Source: Bordetella parapertussis
GTDB taxonomy: Bacteria; Pseudomonadota; Gammaproteobacteria; Burkholderiales; Burkholderiaceae_B
DNA length: 6,025 bases
Reading direction: 5' to 3'
Assembly: GCA_945882005.1 (NCBI GenBank)
Contig: CAMCWG010000185.1
Location: 1 to 6,025, forward strand
The notes beneath the pieces are model-generated. The model was not told where the DNA came from. It saw nothing but the letters and a program-made list of their open reading frames with translations, and did not search any database. The translations under genes and the position numbers were made by a program. Shown here one piece after another: positions 1-6,025 of the stretch (positions within the stretch are counted from its first letter, which is position 1; each line of letters begins with the position of its first letter).

Positions 1-97
1 CACCGCGTCGCTGAGGGCAGTTTTCGAGCGCTGGGCTCTTGCTCTTAGAAACGCTGACTTCGCGCGGCTTGCGCACGAGTTGGCTAATGGTTGGCAT
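1..97 (-). CDS. rpsL: 30S ribosomal protein S12, N-terminal part (cut by window edge)
   Basis: S12 is a small-subunit ribosomal protein at the decoding centre; mutations in it give streptomycin resistance or change translational accuracy. Reading the minus strand from the ATG at 95-97 gives 32 full codons, starting [20 protein letters not shown] and running on through a stretch ending NCPQRRG. This is the classic S12 start, and the KPR form with VSVSKSK is typical of Burkholderiales. The universally conserved loops carrying the streptomycin-resistance lysines (Lys43 and Lys88 in E. coli) lie beyond the window. The start is fixed by family agreement and by purine-rich sequence upstream. The gene follows rpoC after 313 bases on the same strand, and in relatives it opens the str operon (rpsL, rpsG, fusA, tuf). 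It was too short for a simple ORF listing but is a confident call; the part seen is about a quarter of the usual 124-125 residues. Confidence 0.96.
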   Translation of the reverse strand, partial: MPTISQLVRKPREVSVSKSKSPALENCPQRRG

Positions 98-115
98 AAC
101 CTCAAATTCCCTTTT
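98..115 (-). promoter_or_regulatory. rpsL ribosome-binding region
   Basis: Two purine-rich blocks lie just before the rpsL ATG on the minus strand. AAAAGGGA (108-115) leaves about 10 bases to the ATG and is the better-placed Shine-Dalgarno candidate. TGAGGTT (98-104) has the better core but leaves only about 2 bases. The first is more likely used. No other start codon nearby gives an S12 N-terminus. Confidence 0.55.
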
Positions 116-264
116 ATCTCTGATACTTGCGTACAGCAATGCACCCTTCGGTGATTTACTTTCTACGACGCGTTCTCAGCATTCCCGTTCCTGGGCAGCT
201 CGCGCAAACCCACCATCAAACGGAAATCCGTAAAAGAGCGGGTATTGCTTTTAACTAGGGCGCA

Positions 265-286
265 TCAACAAGCCCAGAGCTGTTGA
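265..286 (-). repeat. Small inverted repeat in the rpsL leader
   Basis: TCAACA (5' arm on the minus strand, 281-286) pairs with TGTTGA (265-270). A further GC/GC pairing is possible inside if one base is bulged. The 5' arm belongs to GACTCAAC, an 8-base direct repeat that also occurs at 385-392, where it forms the outer 5' arm of the larger hairpin after rpoC. No T run follows, so it is not a terminator on its own. Function is unknown. Confidence 0.4.
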
Positions 287-292
287 GTCCCC

Positions 293-324
293 AAAAAATA
301 CAGTAAGCCTTACAGCTTATCGTA
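293..324 (-). terminator. Candidate intrinsic terminator or attenuator after rpoC
   Basis: On the minus strand the arm TACGATAAGC (315-324) faces GCTTACTGTA (299-308) across a 6-base loop, TGTAAG. Eight Watson-Crick pairs, one G-U pair and one A-C mismatch form the stem, and TTTTTT (293-298) follows at once. This is the layout of a Rho-independent terminator, but the stem is AT-rich and interrupted, so partial termination or attenuation of rpoBC read-through is more likely than a full stop. It lies about 90 bases after the rpoC stop codon. It overlaps a candidate promoter whose -10 lies in its 5' arm. Confidence 0.45.
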
Positions 325-343
325 AATCTTTACTAACTGTCAA
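316..343 (-). promoter_or_regulatory. Candidate sigma-70 promoter for rpsL / str operon
   Basis: The minus strand shows a perfect -35 box, TTGACA (338-343), a 16-base spacer, and a GATAAG -10 (316-321; four of six consensus bases). A 17-base spacer would give ATAAGC instead. Transcription would start near 308-310 and give an rpsL leader of about 210 bases. The -35 is convincing and the -10 mediocre. A dedicated promoter is expected for a strongly expressed ribosomal-protein operon, though co-transcription from rpoBC is also possible. Confidence 0.4.
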
Positions 344-389
344 CCGACTTAGCTACCGCAACGACAACGCTGTAGCTAAGTCTAGTTGA
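340..389 (-). repeat. Large inverted repeat (RNA hairpin) just after rpoC
   Basis: GACTTAGCTAC (372-382 on the minus strand) pairs perfectly with GTAGCTAAGTC (346-356) across a 15-base loop rich in GTTG. Beyond a small internal loop (two bases on one side, one on the other), TCAAC (385-389) pairs with GTTGA (340-344). The result is about 16 pairs over 50 bases, beginning about 20 bases after the rpoC stop. On the minus strand no T run follows, so it does not look like a simple terminator. It could protect the rpoBC mRNA 3' end, be an RNase processing site, or bind a protein as DNA. Its outer arm overlaps the candidate -35 box. Confidence 0.7.
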
Positions 390-410
390 GTCTTTCTTTA
401 AGCAGTTGGC

Positions 411-3400
411 CTATTCTTCGGTTGCTTCTGGCGCCTCAGCGGCGGCGGGAGCATCCTCAAATGGGTTGGCCTGCTGGCGTGCGGCTTCGCGTTCCGCAGC
501 CTCGAATGCCTCTTTCTCTTTGCGCGCAACGTGGTAAGCCATCCCCGTACCTGCGGGGATGAGTCGACCAACGATGACGTTTTCTTTCAGGCCACGTAGC
601 TCGTCGCGCTTGCCCATGATGGCAGCCTCGGTCAGCACGCGGGTTGTTTCCTGGAAAGAAGCAGCAGAGATAAAGGAGTCCGTGGACAACGATGCCTTGG
701 TGATACCTAACAAAATGTTGTCATACGTTGCTGGACGCTTATTGTCCGCTTCCATACGATCATTTTCATTAAGCAACTCGGCACGCTCGACCTGTTCACC
801 TGTAATAAACGATGTATCGCCCGCATCAACGATGTTGATTCGACGCAACATCTGGCGAACAATCACCTCGATGTGCTTGTCGTTGATCTTCACGCCTTGC
901 AGACGGTAAACGTCCTGTACTTCGTCAACGACGTAAGTCGCGAGACGCTCGATACCCTGCAGACGCAGAATGTCATGCGGATCGGCTGGGCCGTCAACAA
1001 TCATTTCGCCCTTGTTCACGACCTGGCCGTCATGGACAAGCACCTGCTTCTCTTTAGGAATCAGGAACTCGTGCGCAATGCCTTCGAGGTCTGTGATGAC
1101 CAGACGCTGTTTACCCTTCGTGTCTTTACCGAACGAAACTGTACCCGTGACATCGGCAAGCATGCCAGCGTCTTTGGGTGAACGTGCTTCGAACAGTTCC
1201 GCAACGCGTGGCAGGCCACCGGTAATGTCTCGTGTCTTTTGCGATTCTTGTGGAATACGCGCCAAAACTTCACCCACTTGAGCCTGCTGACCATCACGTA
1301 CAGTGATGAGCGCGCCGACTGGGAAGGAGATATTGACCGAGTGATCCGTGCCGGCGATCTTGACCTCTTCGCCTTTCTCACCGATCAGCTTGATCTGTGG
1401 ACGCATCGCAACTTTGCCACCACGTGTCTTAGGCGTGATCACAACAAGCGTTGACAGGCCTGTGACGTCGTCAACCTGCTTGGCAACCGTACCGCCTTCT
1501 TCGATGTTTTCAAAGCGCACGGTGCCGGCGTATTCGGACACGATCGGACGTGTGAGCGGATCCCAAGTAGCCAAGCGCGCGCCTGCTTTCAAGACGTCGC
1601 CGTCATTGACTTGCAGTGTCGCACCGTAAGGCACTTTATGACGCTCGCGCTCGCGATCGTTCTCGCCCATGATGATGATTTCACCCGAGCGCGAAATCGC
1701 AATGCGCTCTTTCTTGGGGTTCGTCACATAACGCATCGAGCTCGCAAAGCGAACCGTACCGTTTGACTTGGTCTCAACGCCACTCGCCATTGCTGCACGT
1801 GATGCGGCACCACCGATGTGGAACGTACGCATTGTGAGCTGTGTACCTGGCTCACCGATCGACTGAGCGGCAATCACACCGACCGCTTCACCGACGTTAA
1901 CCAGATAACCACGGCCCAGATCGCGACCATAGCAATGTGCGCACAGACCGTGACGCGTTTCGCAAGTCAATGGTGTGCGAACACGAACTTCGTCCACACC
2001 AAGCTTGTCGATATAGTCGACCAGATCTTCATCAAGCAAAGTGCCTGCAGCAATCGCTGTCTCTTGTGTATCAGGATTGACGATGTCAACCGCAGCGACA
2101 CGACCAAGGATGCGCTCGCGCAAGGGCTCGATCACTTCGCCGCCCTCAACCAAGGCCTTCATCGAGTAACCATGCGTTGTGCCGCAATCGTTTTCGGTGA
2201 TGACCAAATCCTGTGTCACGTCAACCAAACGACGTGTCAGGTAGCCCGAGTTTGCAGTCTTCAGTGCAGTGTCAGCCAAGCCTTTACGTGCGCCGTGTGT
2301 CGAGATGAAGTACTGGAGTACGTTCAAGCCTTCACGGAAGTTTGCAGTAATTGGCGTCTCGATAATGGAGCCGTCTGGCTTAGCCATCAGACCACGCATA
2401 CCAGCAAGCTGGCGAATCTGCGCAGCTGAACCACGCGCGCCGGAGTCAGCCATCATGTAGATCGAGTTGAACGACTCTTGACGGACGTTGTCACCGTGGC
2501 GGTCAACAACCGGCTCGGTGGCCAACTGCTCCATCATGGCCTTGCCAACTTTATCGCCAGCCTTACCCCAGATGTCCACCACGTTGTTGTAACGCTCTTG
2601 CGAGGTCACCAAGCCCGACGAGTATTGCTTGTCGATCTCTTTTACTTCGCGGCTGGCTTCGGCCAAGATATCGGCCTTGCCTTTAGGAATAAGCATGTCG
2701 CCCATGGCGATCGAAATACCACCGCGCGTTGCAAGGCGGAAACCCGACTGCATCAGCTTGTCAGCAAAGATCACCGTGTCGCGCAAACCGCAACGACGGA
2801 ACGACTGGTTAATCAGGCGTGAAATTTCTTTCTTCTTGAGTGCACGATTCAACACCGAGAAAGGCAAGCCCTTCGGCAGAATCTCGGAGAGCAGTGCGCG
2901 ACCAACGGTGGTCTCTACGCGCTGCACACCAGCAACCCACTCGCCCTGCGCATCGCGTGACCATTCTGGAAGACGCACAGTGATGCGAGTCTGTAGCGTG
3001 GTTTCGCGATTGTCGTACGCACGCTGCACTTCGGCGACGTCAGCAAAGAACATGCCTTCGCCTTTGCCGTTGGTGCGTTCACGCGTAGCGTAGTACAAGC
3101 CCAGCACGATATCCTGTGAAGGAACAATCGATGGCTCGCCGTTTGCAGGGAACAGAATGTTGTTGGATGCCAGCATCAATGTGCGGGCTTCCATCTGTGC
3201 TTCGATCGAGAGTGGCACGTGCACAGCCATCTGGTCACCGTCGAAGTCGGCGTTAAACGCCGCGCAAACGAGAGGATGCAGCTGGATTGCCTTACCTTCA
3301 ATCAACACAGGCTCGAATGCCTGAATGCCGAGGCGGTGCAGCGTTGGTGCGCGGTTAAGCATCACCGGATGTTCACGAATAACGTCTTCGAGAATATCCC

Positions 3401-4625
3401 ACACCACTGGCTCTTGGCTTTCAACTAATTTCTTGGCCGCCTTAATGGTCGTCGCCAGGCCCATGAGTTCGAGGCGATTGAAAATGAAAGGCTTAAAGAG
3501 TTCAAGCGCCATCAGCTTAGGCAAACCGCACTGATGCAGCTTGAGCTGTGGACCGACCACAATGACCGAACGGCCTGAGTAGTCGACGCGCTTGCCCAAC
3601 AAGTTTTGACGGAAACGACCGCTCTTGCCTTTGATCATGTCGGCAAGGGACTTCAACTGACGCTTGTTGGCGCCCGTCATCGCTTTACCGCGACGGCCGT
3701 TATCCAACAGCGAGTCAACAGACTCTTGCAGCATCCGCTTCTCGTTACGCAGAATAATCTCTGGCGCTTTGAGTTCAAGCAAACGCTTCAACCGGTTGTT
3801 ACGGTTGATGACGCGGCGATACAGATCGTTCAAATCGGATGTCGCAAAGCGGCCGCCATCGAGCGGTACCAATGGACGCAAGTCCGGTGGCAGCACGGGC
3901 AGAACTTCCATCACCATCCATTCGGCTTTGATACCGGACTTCTGGAAGCCTTCCAATACCTTGAGGCGCTTGGAAATCTTTTTGATCTTCGCTTCGGAGG
4001 TTGTCGCGCCCAACTCGCCGCGCAGTGTTTCCACTTCGCGATCGATGTCGATTGTGCGCAACAGTTCGCGAACAGCCTCAGCACCCATCAAGGCGCGGAA
4101 GTCGTCACCGTACTCTTCGGTCTTGGCGATGAAATCGTCATCCGACATGATCTGACCGCGCTTGAGCGGAGTCATGCCTGGCTCGATCACGCACCATGCT
4201 TCAAAGTACAGAACGCGTTCAATATCACGCAAGGTCATGTCGAGCACCATGCCCAAACGGGATGGCAAGCTCTTCAAAAACCAGATGTGCGCAACGGGGC
4301 TCGCAAGCTCAATGTGGCCCATGCGTTCGCGACGCACTTTTGCGACGGTAACTTCGACGCCGCACTTTTCACAAATTACGCCACGATGCTTCAGACGTTT
4401 GTATTTGCCGCACAAGCATTCGTAGTCCTTGATGGGACCAAAAATCTTGGCGCAAAACAAACCGTCACGCTCTGGCTTGAAAGTACGATAGTTAATCGTT
4501 TCTGGTTTGCGTACCTCGCCGTAAGACCACGAGCGGATCTTTTCGGGCGAGGCGATGCCGATTTTGATGGCATCGAACTGTTCGTCTTGCGAAACCTGTT
4601 TGAATAGGTCGAGTAGCGCTTTCAT
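411..4625 (-). CDS. rpoC: DNA-directed RNA polymerase subunit beta-prime, complete
   Basis: Catalytic subunit of RNA polymerase, forming the active site with RpoB. The 1404 residues compare with 1407 in E. coli. In order: N-terminal zinc ribbon with Cys70, Cys72, Cys85 and Cys88; clamp with the sigma-binding coiled coil around 265-310 ([17 protein letters not shown]); NADFDGD at 458-464 with the Mg-binding Asp460, Asp462 and Asp464; bridge helix around 769-804; second zinc site Cys814, Cys888, Cys895, Cys898; trigger loop with Met932, Arg933 and His936, interrupted by the proteobacterial SI3 insert (about 943-1130) and resuming at Gly1136; and an acidic, Ala/Glu-rich C-terminal tail after about residue 1360 that is unlike E. 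coli. Numbering matches E. coli at all these points. The ATG is chosen for the [11 protein letters not shown] family start and a GGAG motif 8 bases upstream. It overlaps the rpoB stop by one base. There is no frameshift or missing catalytic residue. Residues 362, 615, 626 and 681 differ from E. coli ppGpp-site residues. Confidence 0.99.
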   Translation of the reverse strand: MKALLDLFKQVSQDEQFDAIKIGIASPEKIRSWSYGEVRKPETINYRTFKPERDGLFCAKIFGPIKDYECLCGKYKRLKHRGVICEKCGVEVTVAKVRRERMGHIELASPVAHIWFLKSLPSRLGMVLDMTLRDIERVLYFEAWCVIEPGMTPLKRGQIMSDDDFIAKTEEYGDDFRALMGAEAVRELLRTIDIDREVETLRGELGATTSEAKIKKISKRLKVLEGFQKSGIKAEWMVMEVLPVLPPDLRPLVPLDGGRFATSDLNDLYRRVINRNNRLKRLLELKAPEIILRNEKRMLQESVDSLLDNGRRGKAMTGANKRQLKSLADMIKGKSGRFRQNLLGKRVDYSGRSVIVVGPQLKLHQCGLPKLMALELFKPFIFNRLELMGLATTIKAAKKLVESQEPVVWDILEDVIREHPVMLNRAPTLHRLGIQAFEPVLIEGKAIQLHPLVCAAFNADFDGDQMAVHVPLSIEAQMEARTLMLASNNILFPANGEPSIVPSQDIVLGLYYATRERTNGKGEGMFFADVAEVQRAYDNRETTLQTRITVRLPEWSRDAQGEWVAGVQRVETTVGRALLSEILPKGLPFSVLNRALKKKEISRLINQSFRRCGLRDTVIFADKLMQSGFRLATRGGISIAMGDMLIPKGKADILAEASREVKEIDKQYSSGLVTSQERYNNVVDIWGKAGDKVGKAMMEQLATEPVVDRHGDNVRQESFNSIYMMADSGARGSAAQIRQLAGMRGLMAKPDGSIIETPITANFREGLNVLQYFISTHGARKGLADTALKTANSGYLTRRLVDVTQDLVITENDCGTTHGYSMKALVEGGEVIEPLRERILGRVAAVDIVNPDTQETAIAAGTLLDEDLVDYIDKLGVDEVRVRTPLTCETRHGLCAHCYGRDLGRGYLVNVGEAVGVIAAQSIGEPGTQLTMRTFHIGGAASRAAMASGVETKSNGTVRFASSMRYVTNPKKERIAISRSGEIIIMGENDRERERHKVPYGATLQVNDGDVLKAGARLATWDPLTRPIVSEYAGTVRFENIEEGGTVAKQVDDVTGLSTLVVITPKTRGGKVAMRPQIKLIGEKGEEVKIAGTDHSVNISFPVGALITVRDGQQAQVGEVLARIPQESQKTRDITGGLPRVAELFEARSPKDAGMLADVTGTVSFGKDTKGKQRLVITDLEGIAHEFLIPKEKQVLVHDGQVVNKGEMIVDGPADPHDILRLQGIERLATYVVDEVQDVYRLQGVKINDKHIEVIVRQMLRRINIVDAGDTSFITGEQVERAELLNENDRMEADNKRPATYDNILLGITKASLSTDSFISAASFQETTRVLTEAAIMGKRDELRGLKENVIVGRLIPAGTGMAYHVARKEKEAFEAAEREAARQQANPFEDAPAAAEAPEATEE

Positions 4626-6025
4626 TATTTACGCTCCAGATCCATGTCAAGCGCCAAGGAACGAATTTCCTTGACCAACACATTGAACGATTCAGGCATG
4701 CCTGCATCGATCGTGTGATCGCCTTTGACAATGTTTTCGTATACCTTGGTGCGGCCGTTGATGTCATCAGACTTAACTGTGAGCATCTCTTGCAGCGTGT
4801 ACGACGCGCCATATGCTTCGAGCGCCCAGACTTCCATCTCACCGAAACGCTGCCCACCGAACTGAGCTTTACCGCCCAGTGGTTGTTGCGTAACGAGCGA
4901 GTAAGGACCGGTTGAACGCGCGTGCATCTTGTCGTCGACCAAGTGGTGCAGCTTCAGATAGTGCATGTAGCCCATGGTGACTGGACGCTCAAACTGCTCG
5001 CCAGTACGTCCATCGTAGAGCCAGGCCTGTGTACGTGACTCGGTAAGACCCATTTGCTGGGCGACTTCGTCAGGATAGGCAAGCTCAAGCATCTTCGTGA
5101 TTTCGGCTTCGGTTGCACCGTCGAACACTGGCGTTGCAAAGGGCACACCGTTCTTGAGGTTCTGAGCAAGCTCGATCACCTCATCGTCGTTGAGCTCGTC
5201 AATGCGTGCACCAGTGCCGCTGCCGTTGTACATTTTGTCGAGGTATGTGCGGATCTTCTTGACTTCGACCTTTTGCTGGTCGCGCAACATATCGCCGATG
5301 CGATGTCCAAGGCCTTTTGCAGCCCAACCCAGGTGAACCTCAAGCACCTGTCCCACGTTCATCCGTGAAGGAACGCCCAAGGGGTTCAGCACGATATCCG
5401 CCGGCGTGCCGTCTGCCATGTGTGGCATATCTTCCACTGGCGTAATACGCGACACAACACCTTTGTTACCATGACGACCTGCCATCTTGTCGCCTGGTTG
5501 CAGACGACGTTTGACGGCGAGATACACCTTGATCATCTTCAAGACGCCAGGTGGCAATTCATCACCTTGCGTGAGCTTCTTACGCTTTTCTTCAAAGGCG
5601 AGATCAAACTGATGGCGTTTCTGCTCGAGCGACTCTTTGGCCTGCTCAAGAACAACCGCGTGAGCTTCATCAGCCAAACGGATGTCAAACCACTGCCAGC
5701 GATCGAGATCAACCAGATATTCTTTGGTGATCGCAGTGCCCTTCGCAAGCTTGCGAGGACCGCCATTGACGATTTTCTTGATGAGCAACTTCTCGATACG
5801 ATCGAAGGTATCGTTTTCGACAATACGCAGCTGATCGTTCAAGTCTTGGCGATAACGACGCAACTCATCATCAATGATGGATTGCGCACGCTTGTCGCGC
5901 ACGATGCCTTCACGTGTAAAGACCTGCACGTCAATCACTGTGCCGATCATGCCTGATGGTACGCGTAGCGAAGTATCTTTTACGTCAGATGCTTTTTCAC
6001 CGAAAATTGCACGCAGCAGTTTCTC
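4625..6025 (-). CDS. rpoB: DNA-directed RNA polymerase subunit beta, C-terminal third (cut by window edge)
   Basis: RpoB is the second large RNA polymerase subunit, making up much of the DNA/RNA channel and nucleotide-binding site. The frame is open to the window edge, and 466 residues are visible, starting [17 protein letters not shown], the flap-tip helix at about E. coli residue 899. The Met at 5948-5950 is internal and not the start. Then follow a charged helical segment matching proteobacterial insert SI2; [12 protein letters not shown] with the active-site lysines equivalent to Lys1065 and Lys1073 (codons at 5486-5488 and 5462-5464); KMHARSTG with the equivalent of His1237 (codon at 4922-4924); [24 protein letters not shown]; and a C-terminal clamp helix ending DMDLERK. 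Against my recollection of E. coli, it is about 13 residues longer before Lys1065 and about 16 longer between Lys1065 and His1237. The rifampicin region is outside the window. It is read just ahead of rpoC in one operon, overlapping it by one base. Confidence 0.98.
   Translation of the reverse strand, partial: EKLLRAIFGEKASDVKDTSLRVPSGMIGTVIDVQVFTREGIVRDKRAQSIIDDELRRYRQDLNDQLRIVENDTFDRIEKLLIKKIVNGGPRKLAKGTAITKEYLVDLDRWQWFDIRLADEAHAVVLEQAKESLEQKRHQFDLAFEEKRKKLTQGDELPPGVLKMIKVYLAVKRRLQPGDKMAGRHGNKGVVSRITPVEDMPHMADGTPADIVLNPLGVPSRMNVGQVLEVHLGWAAKGLGHRIGDMLRDQQKVEVKKIRTYLDKMYNGSGTGARIDELNDDEVIELAQNLKNGVPFATPVFDGATEAEITKMLELAYPDEVAQQMGLTESRTQAWLYDGRTGEQFERPVTMGYMHYLKLHHLVDDKMHARSTGPYSLVTQQPLGGKAQFGGQRFGEMEVWALEAYGASYTLQEMLTVKSDDINGRTKVYENIVKGDHTIDAGMPESFNVLVKEIRSLALDMDLERK
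4634..4637 (-). promoter_or_regulatory. rpoC ribosome-binding site inside the rpoB 3' end
   Basis: GGAG on the minus strand lies within the last codons of rpoB (Leu-Glu-Arg-Lys) and leaves 8 bases to the rpoC ATG, an ideal spacing. With the TAATG stop/start overlap, it lets a ribosome finishing rpoB restart on rpoC. It supports the chosen rpoC start. Confidence 0.75.

Larger units (their letters stand above)
98..410 (-). other. rpoC-rpsL intergenic region
   Basis: This 313-base spacer contains no supportable gene on either strand. Read on the minus strand from the rpoC stop it holds, in order: a large inverted repeat (340-389), a TTGACA-based promoter candidate (316-343), a terminator-like hairpin with a T run (293-324), a small hairpin (265-286), and then a leader of about 165 bases up to the rpsL ribosome-binding site in which I see only weak pairings, such as ACGGA/TCCGT at 220-231. 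It is more AT-rich than the flanking genes in its 290-410 half. It probably separates rpoBC expression from str-operon expression; that role is inferred from position and structure only. Confidence 0.75.

Noticed and set aside
116..145. Possible second rpsL promoter (TTGCTG with GATAAA)
   Set aside because: Only half of the -35 matches, the spacing is 15 bases, and transcription would start within the ribosome-binding region.
39..233. Plus-strand 64-codon open frame near the window start
   Set aside because: It overlaps the rpsL start in antisense and runs into the spacer. Its translation is unlike any family I know, and rpsL on the other strand explains 1-97.
303..313. GTAAG/CTTAC short palindrome
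   Set aside because: A one-base centre cannot form a hairpin, and it is accounted for as part of the terminator-like stem and loop.
346..400. Intrinsic terminator on the plus strand (inverted repeat followed by T-rich TCTTTCTTTA)
   Set aside because: There is no plus-strand gene upstream to terminate, and the T-rich stretch is interrupted and starts several bases after the stem.
1818..2429. Plus-strand open frame of 203 codons opposite rpoC
   Set aside because: Same codon-aligned antisense register as the 333-codon frame. The Cys/His-rich translation is a mirror of conserved rpoC codons, not a zinc protein.
3606..4607. Plus-strand open frame of 333 codons opposite rpoC
   Set aside because: It is in exact codon-to-codon register with rpoC, so its stops would need TTA, CTA or TCA codons in rpoC, which are rarely used here. 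It has no recognisable domain and lies wholly antisense to a conserved essential gene.
5420..5956. Plus-strand 178-codon open frame opposite rpoB
   Set aside because: Antisense shadow of highly conserved rpoB codons, with no independent support.

Overview
The window is a conserved housekeeping locus with every gene on the minus strand. Read along that strand (from high to low coordinates) the order is the 3' third of rpoB, all of rpoC, a 313-base spacer, and the first 32 codons of rpsL. The proteins look betaproteobacterial, most likely Burkholderiales. The RpoC N-terminus ([11 protein letters not shown]...), the S12 N-terminus ([20 protein letters not shown]) and the direct rpoC-rpsL neighbourhood resemble Bordetella/Alcaligenaceae-type genomes. 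That placement rests on remembered sequences, not on a search, and the moderate GC content does not favour the very GC-rich genera of the order.

Layout: 4625-6025 encodes RpoB from the flap-tip helix to the C-terminus; its 5' two thirds lie outside the window. 411-4625 is a complete, uninterrupted rpoC of 1404 codons, which overlaps the rpoB stop codon by one base (TAATG). Its residue numbering matches E. coli beta-prime at every landmark checked: Zn cysteines 70/72/85/88 and 814/888/895/898, catalytic Asp 460/462/464, trigger-loop Arg933/His936 and Gly1136. 98-410 is non-coding. It holds a strong inverted repeat just after rpoC, a terminator-like hairpin with a T6 run, a perfect TTGACA -35 box with a weak -10, and a second small hairpin. 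1-97 starts rpsL, the first gene of the str (S12-S7-EF-G-EF-Tu) cluster in relatives.

RpoB and RpoC together form the RNA polymerase active site, and their one-base overlap suggests coupled translation in about equal amounts. The rpoC-rpsL spacer is where RNA polymerase and ribosomal-protein output could be separated. The predicted promoter overlaps the 5' arm of the predicted terminator, so transcripts starting there would lack that hairpin while read-through from rpoBC would carry it.

I see no mobile element, CRISPR, tRNA, rRNA, defence gene or undescribed system. The only part not explained by known genes is the 313-base spacer, and my ideas about it are structural predictions.
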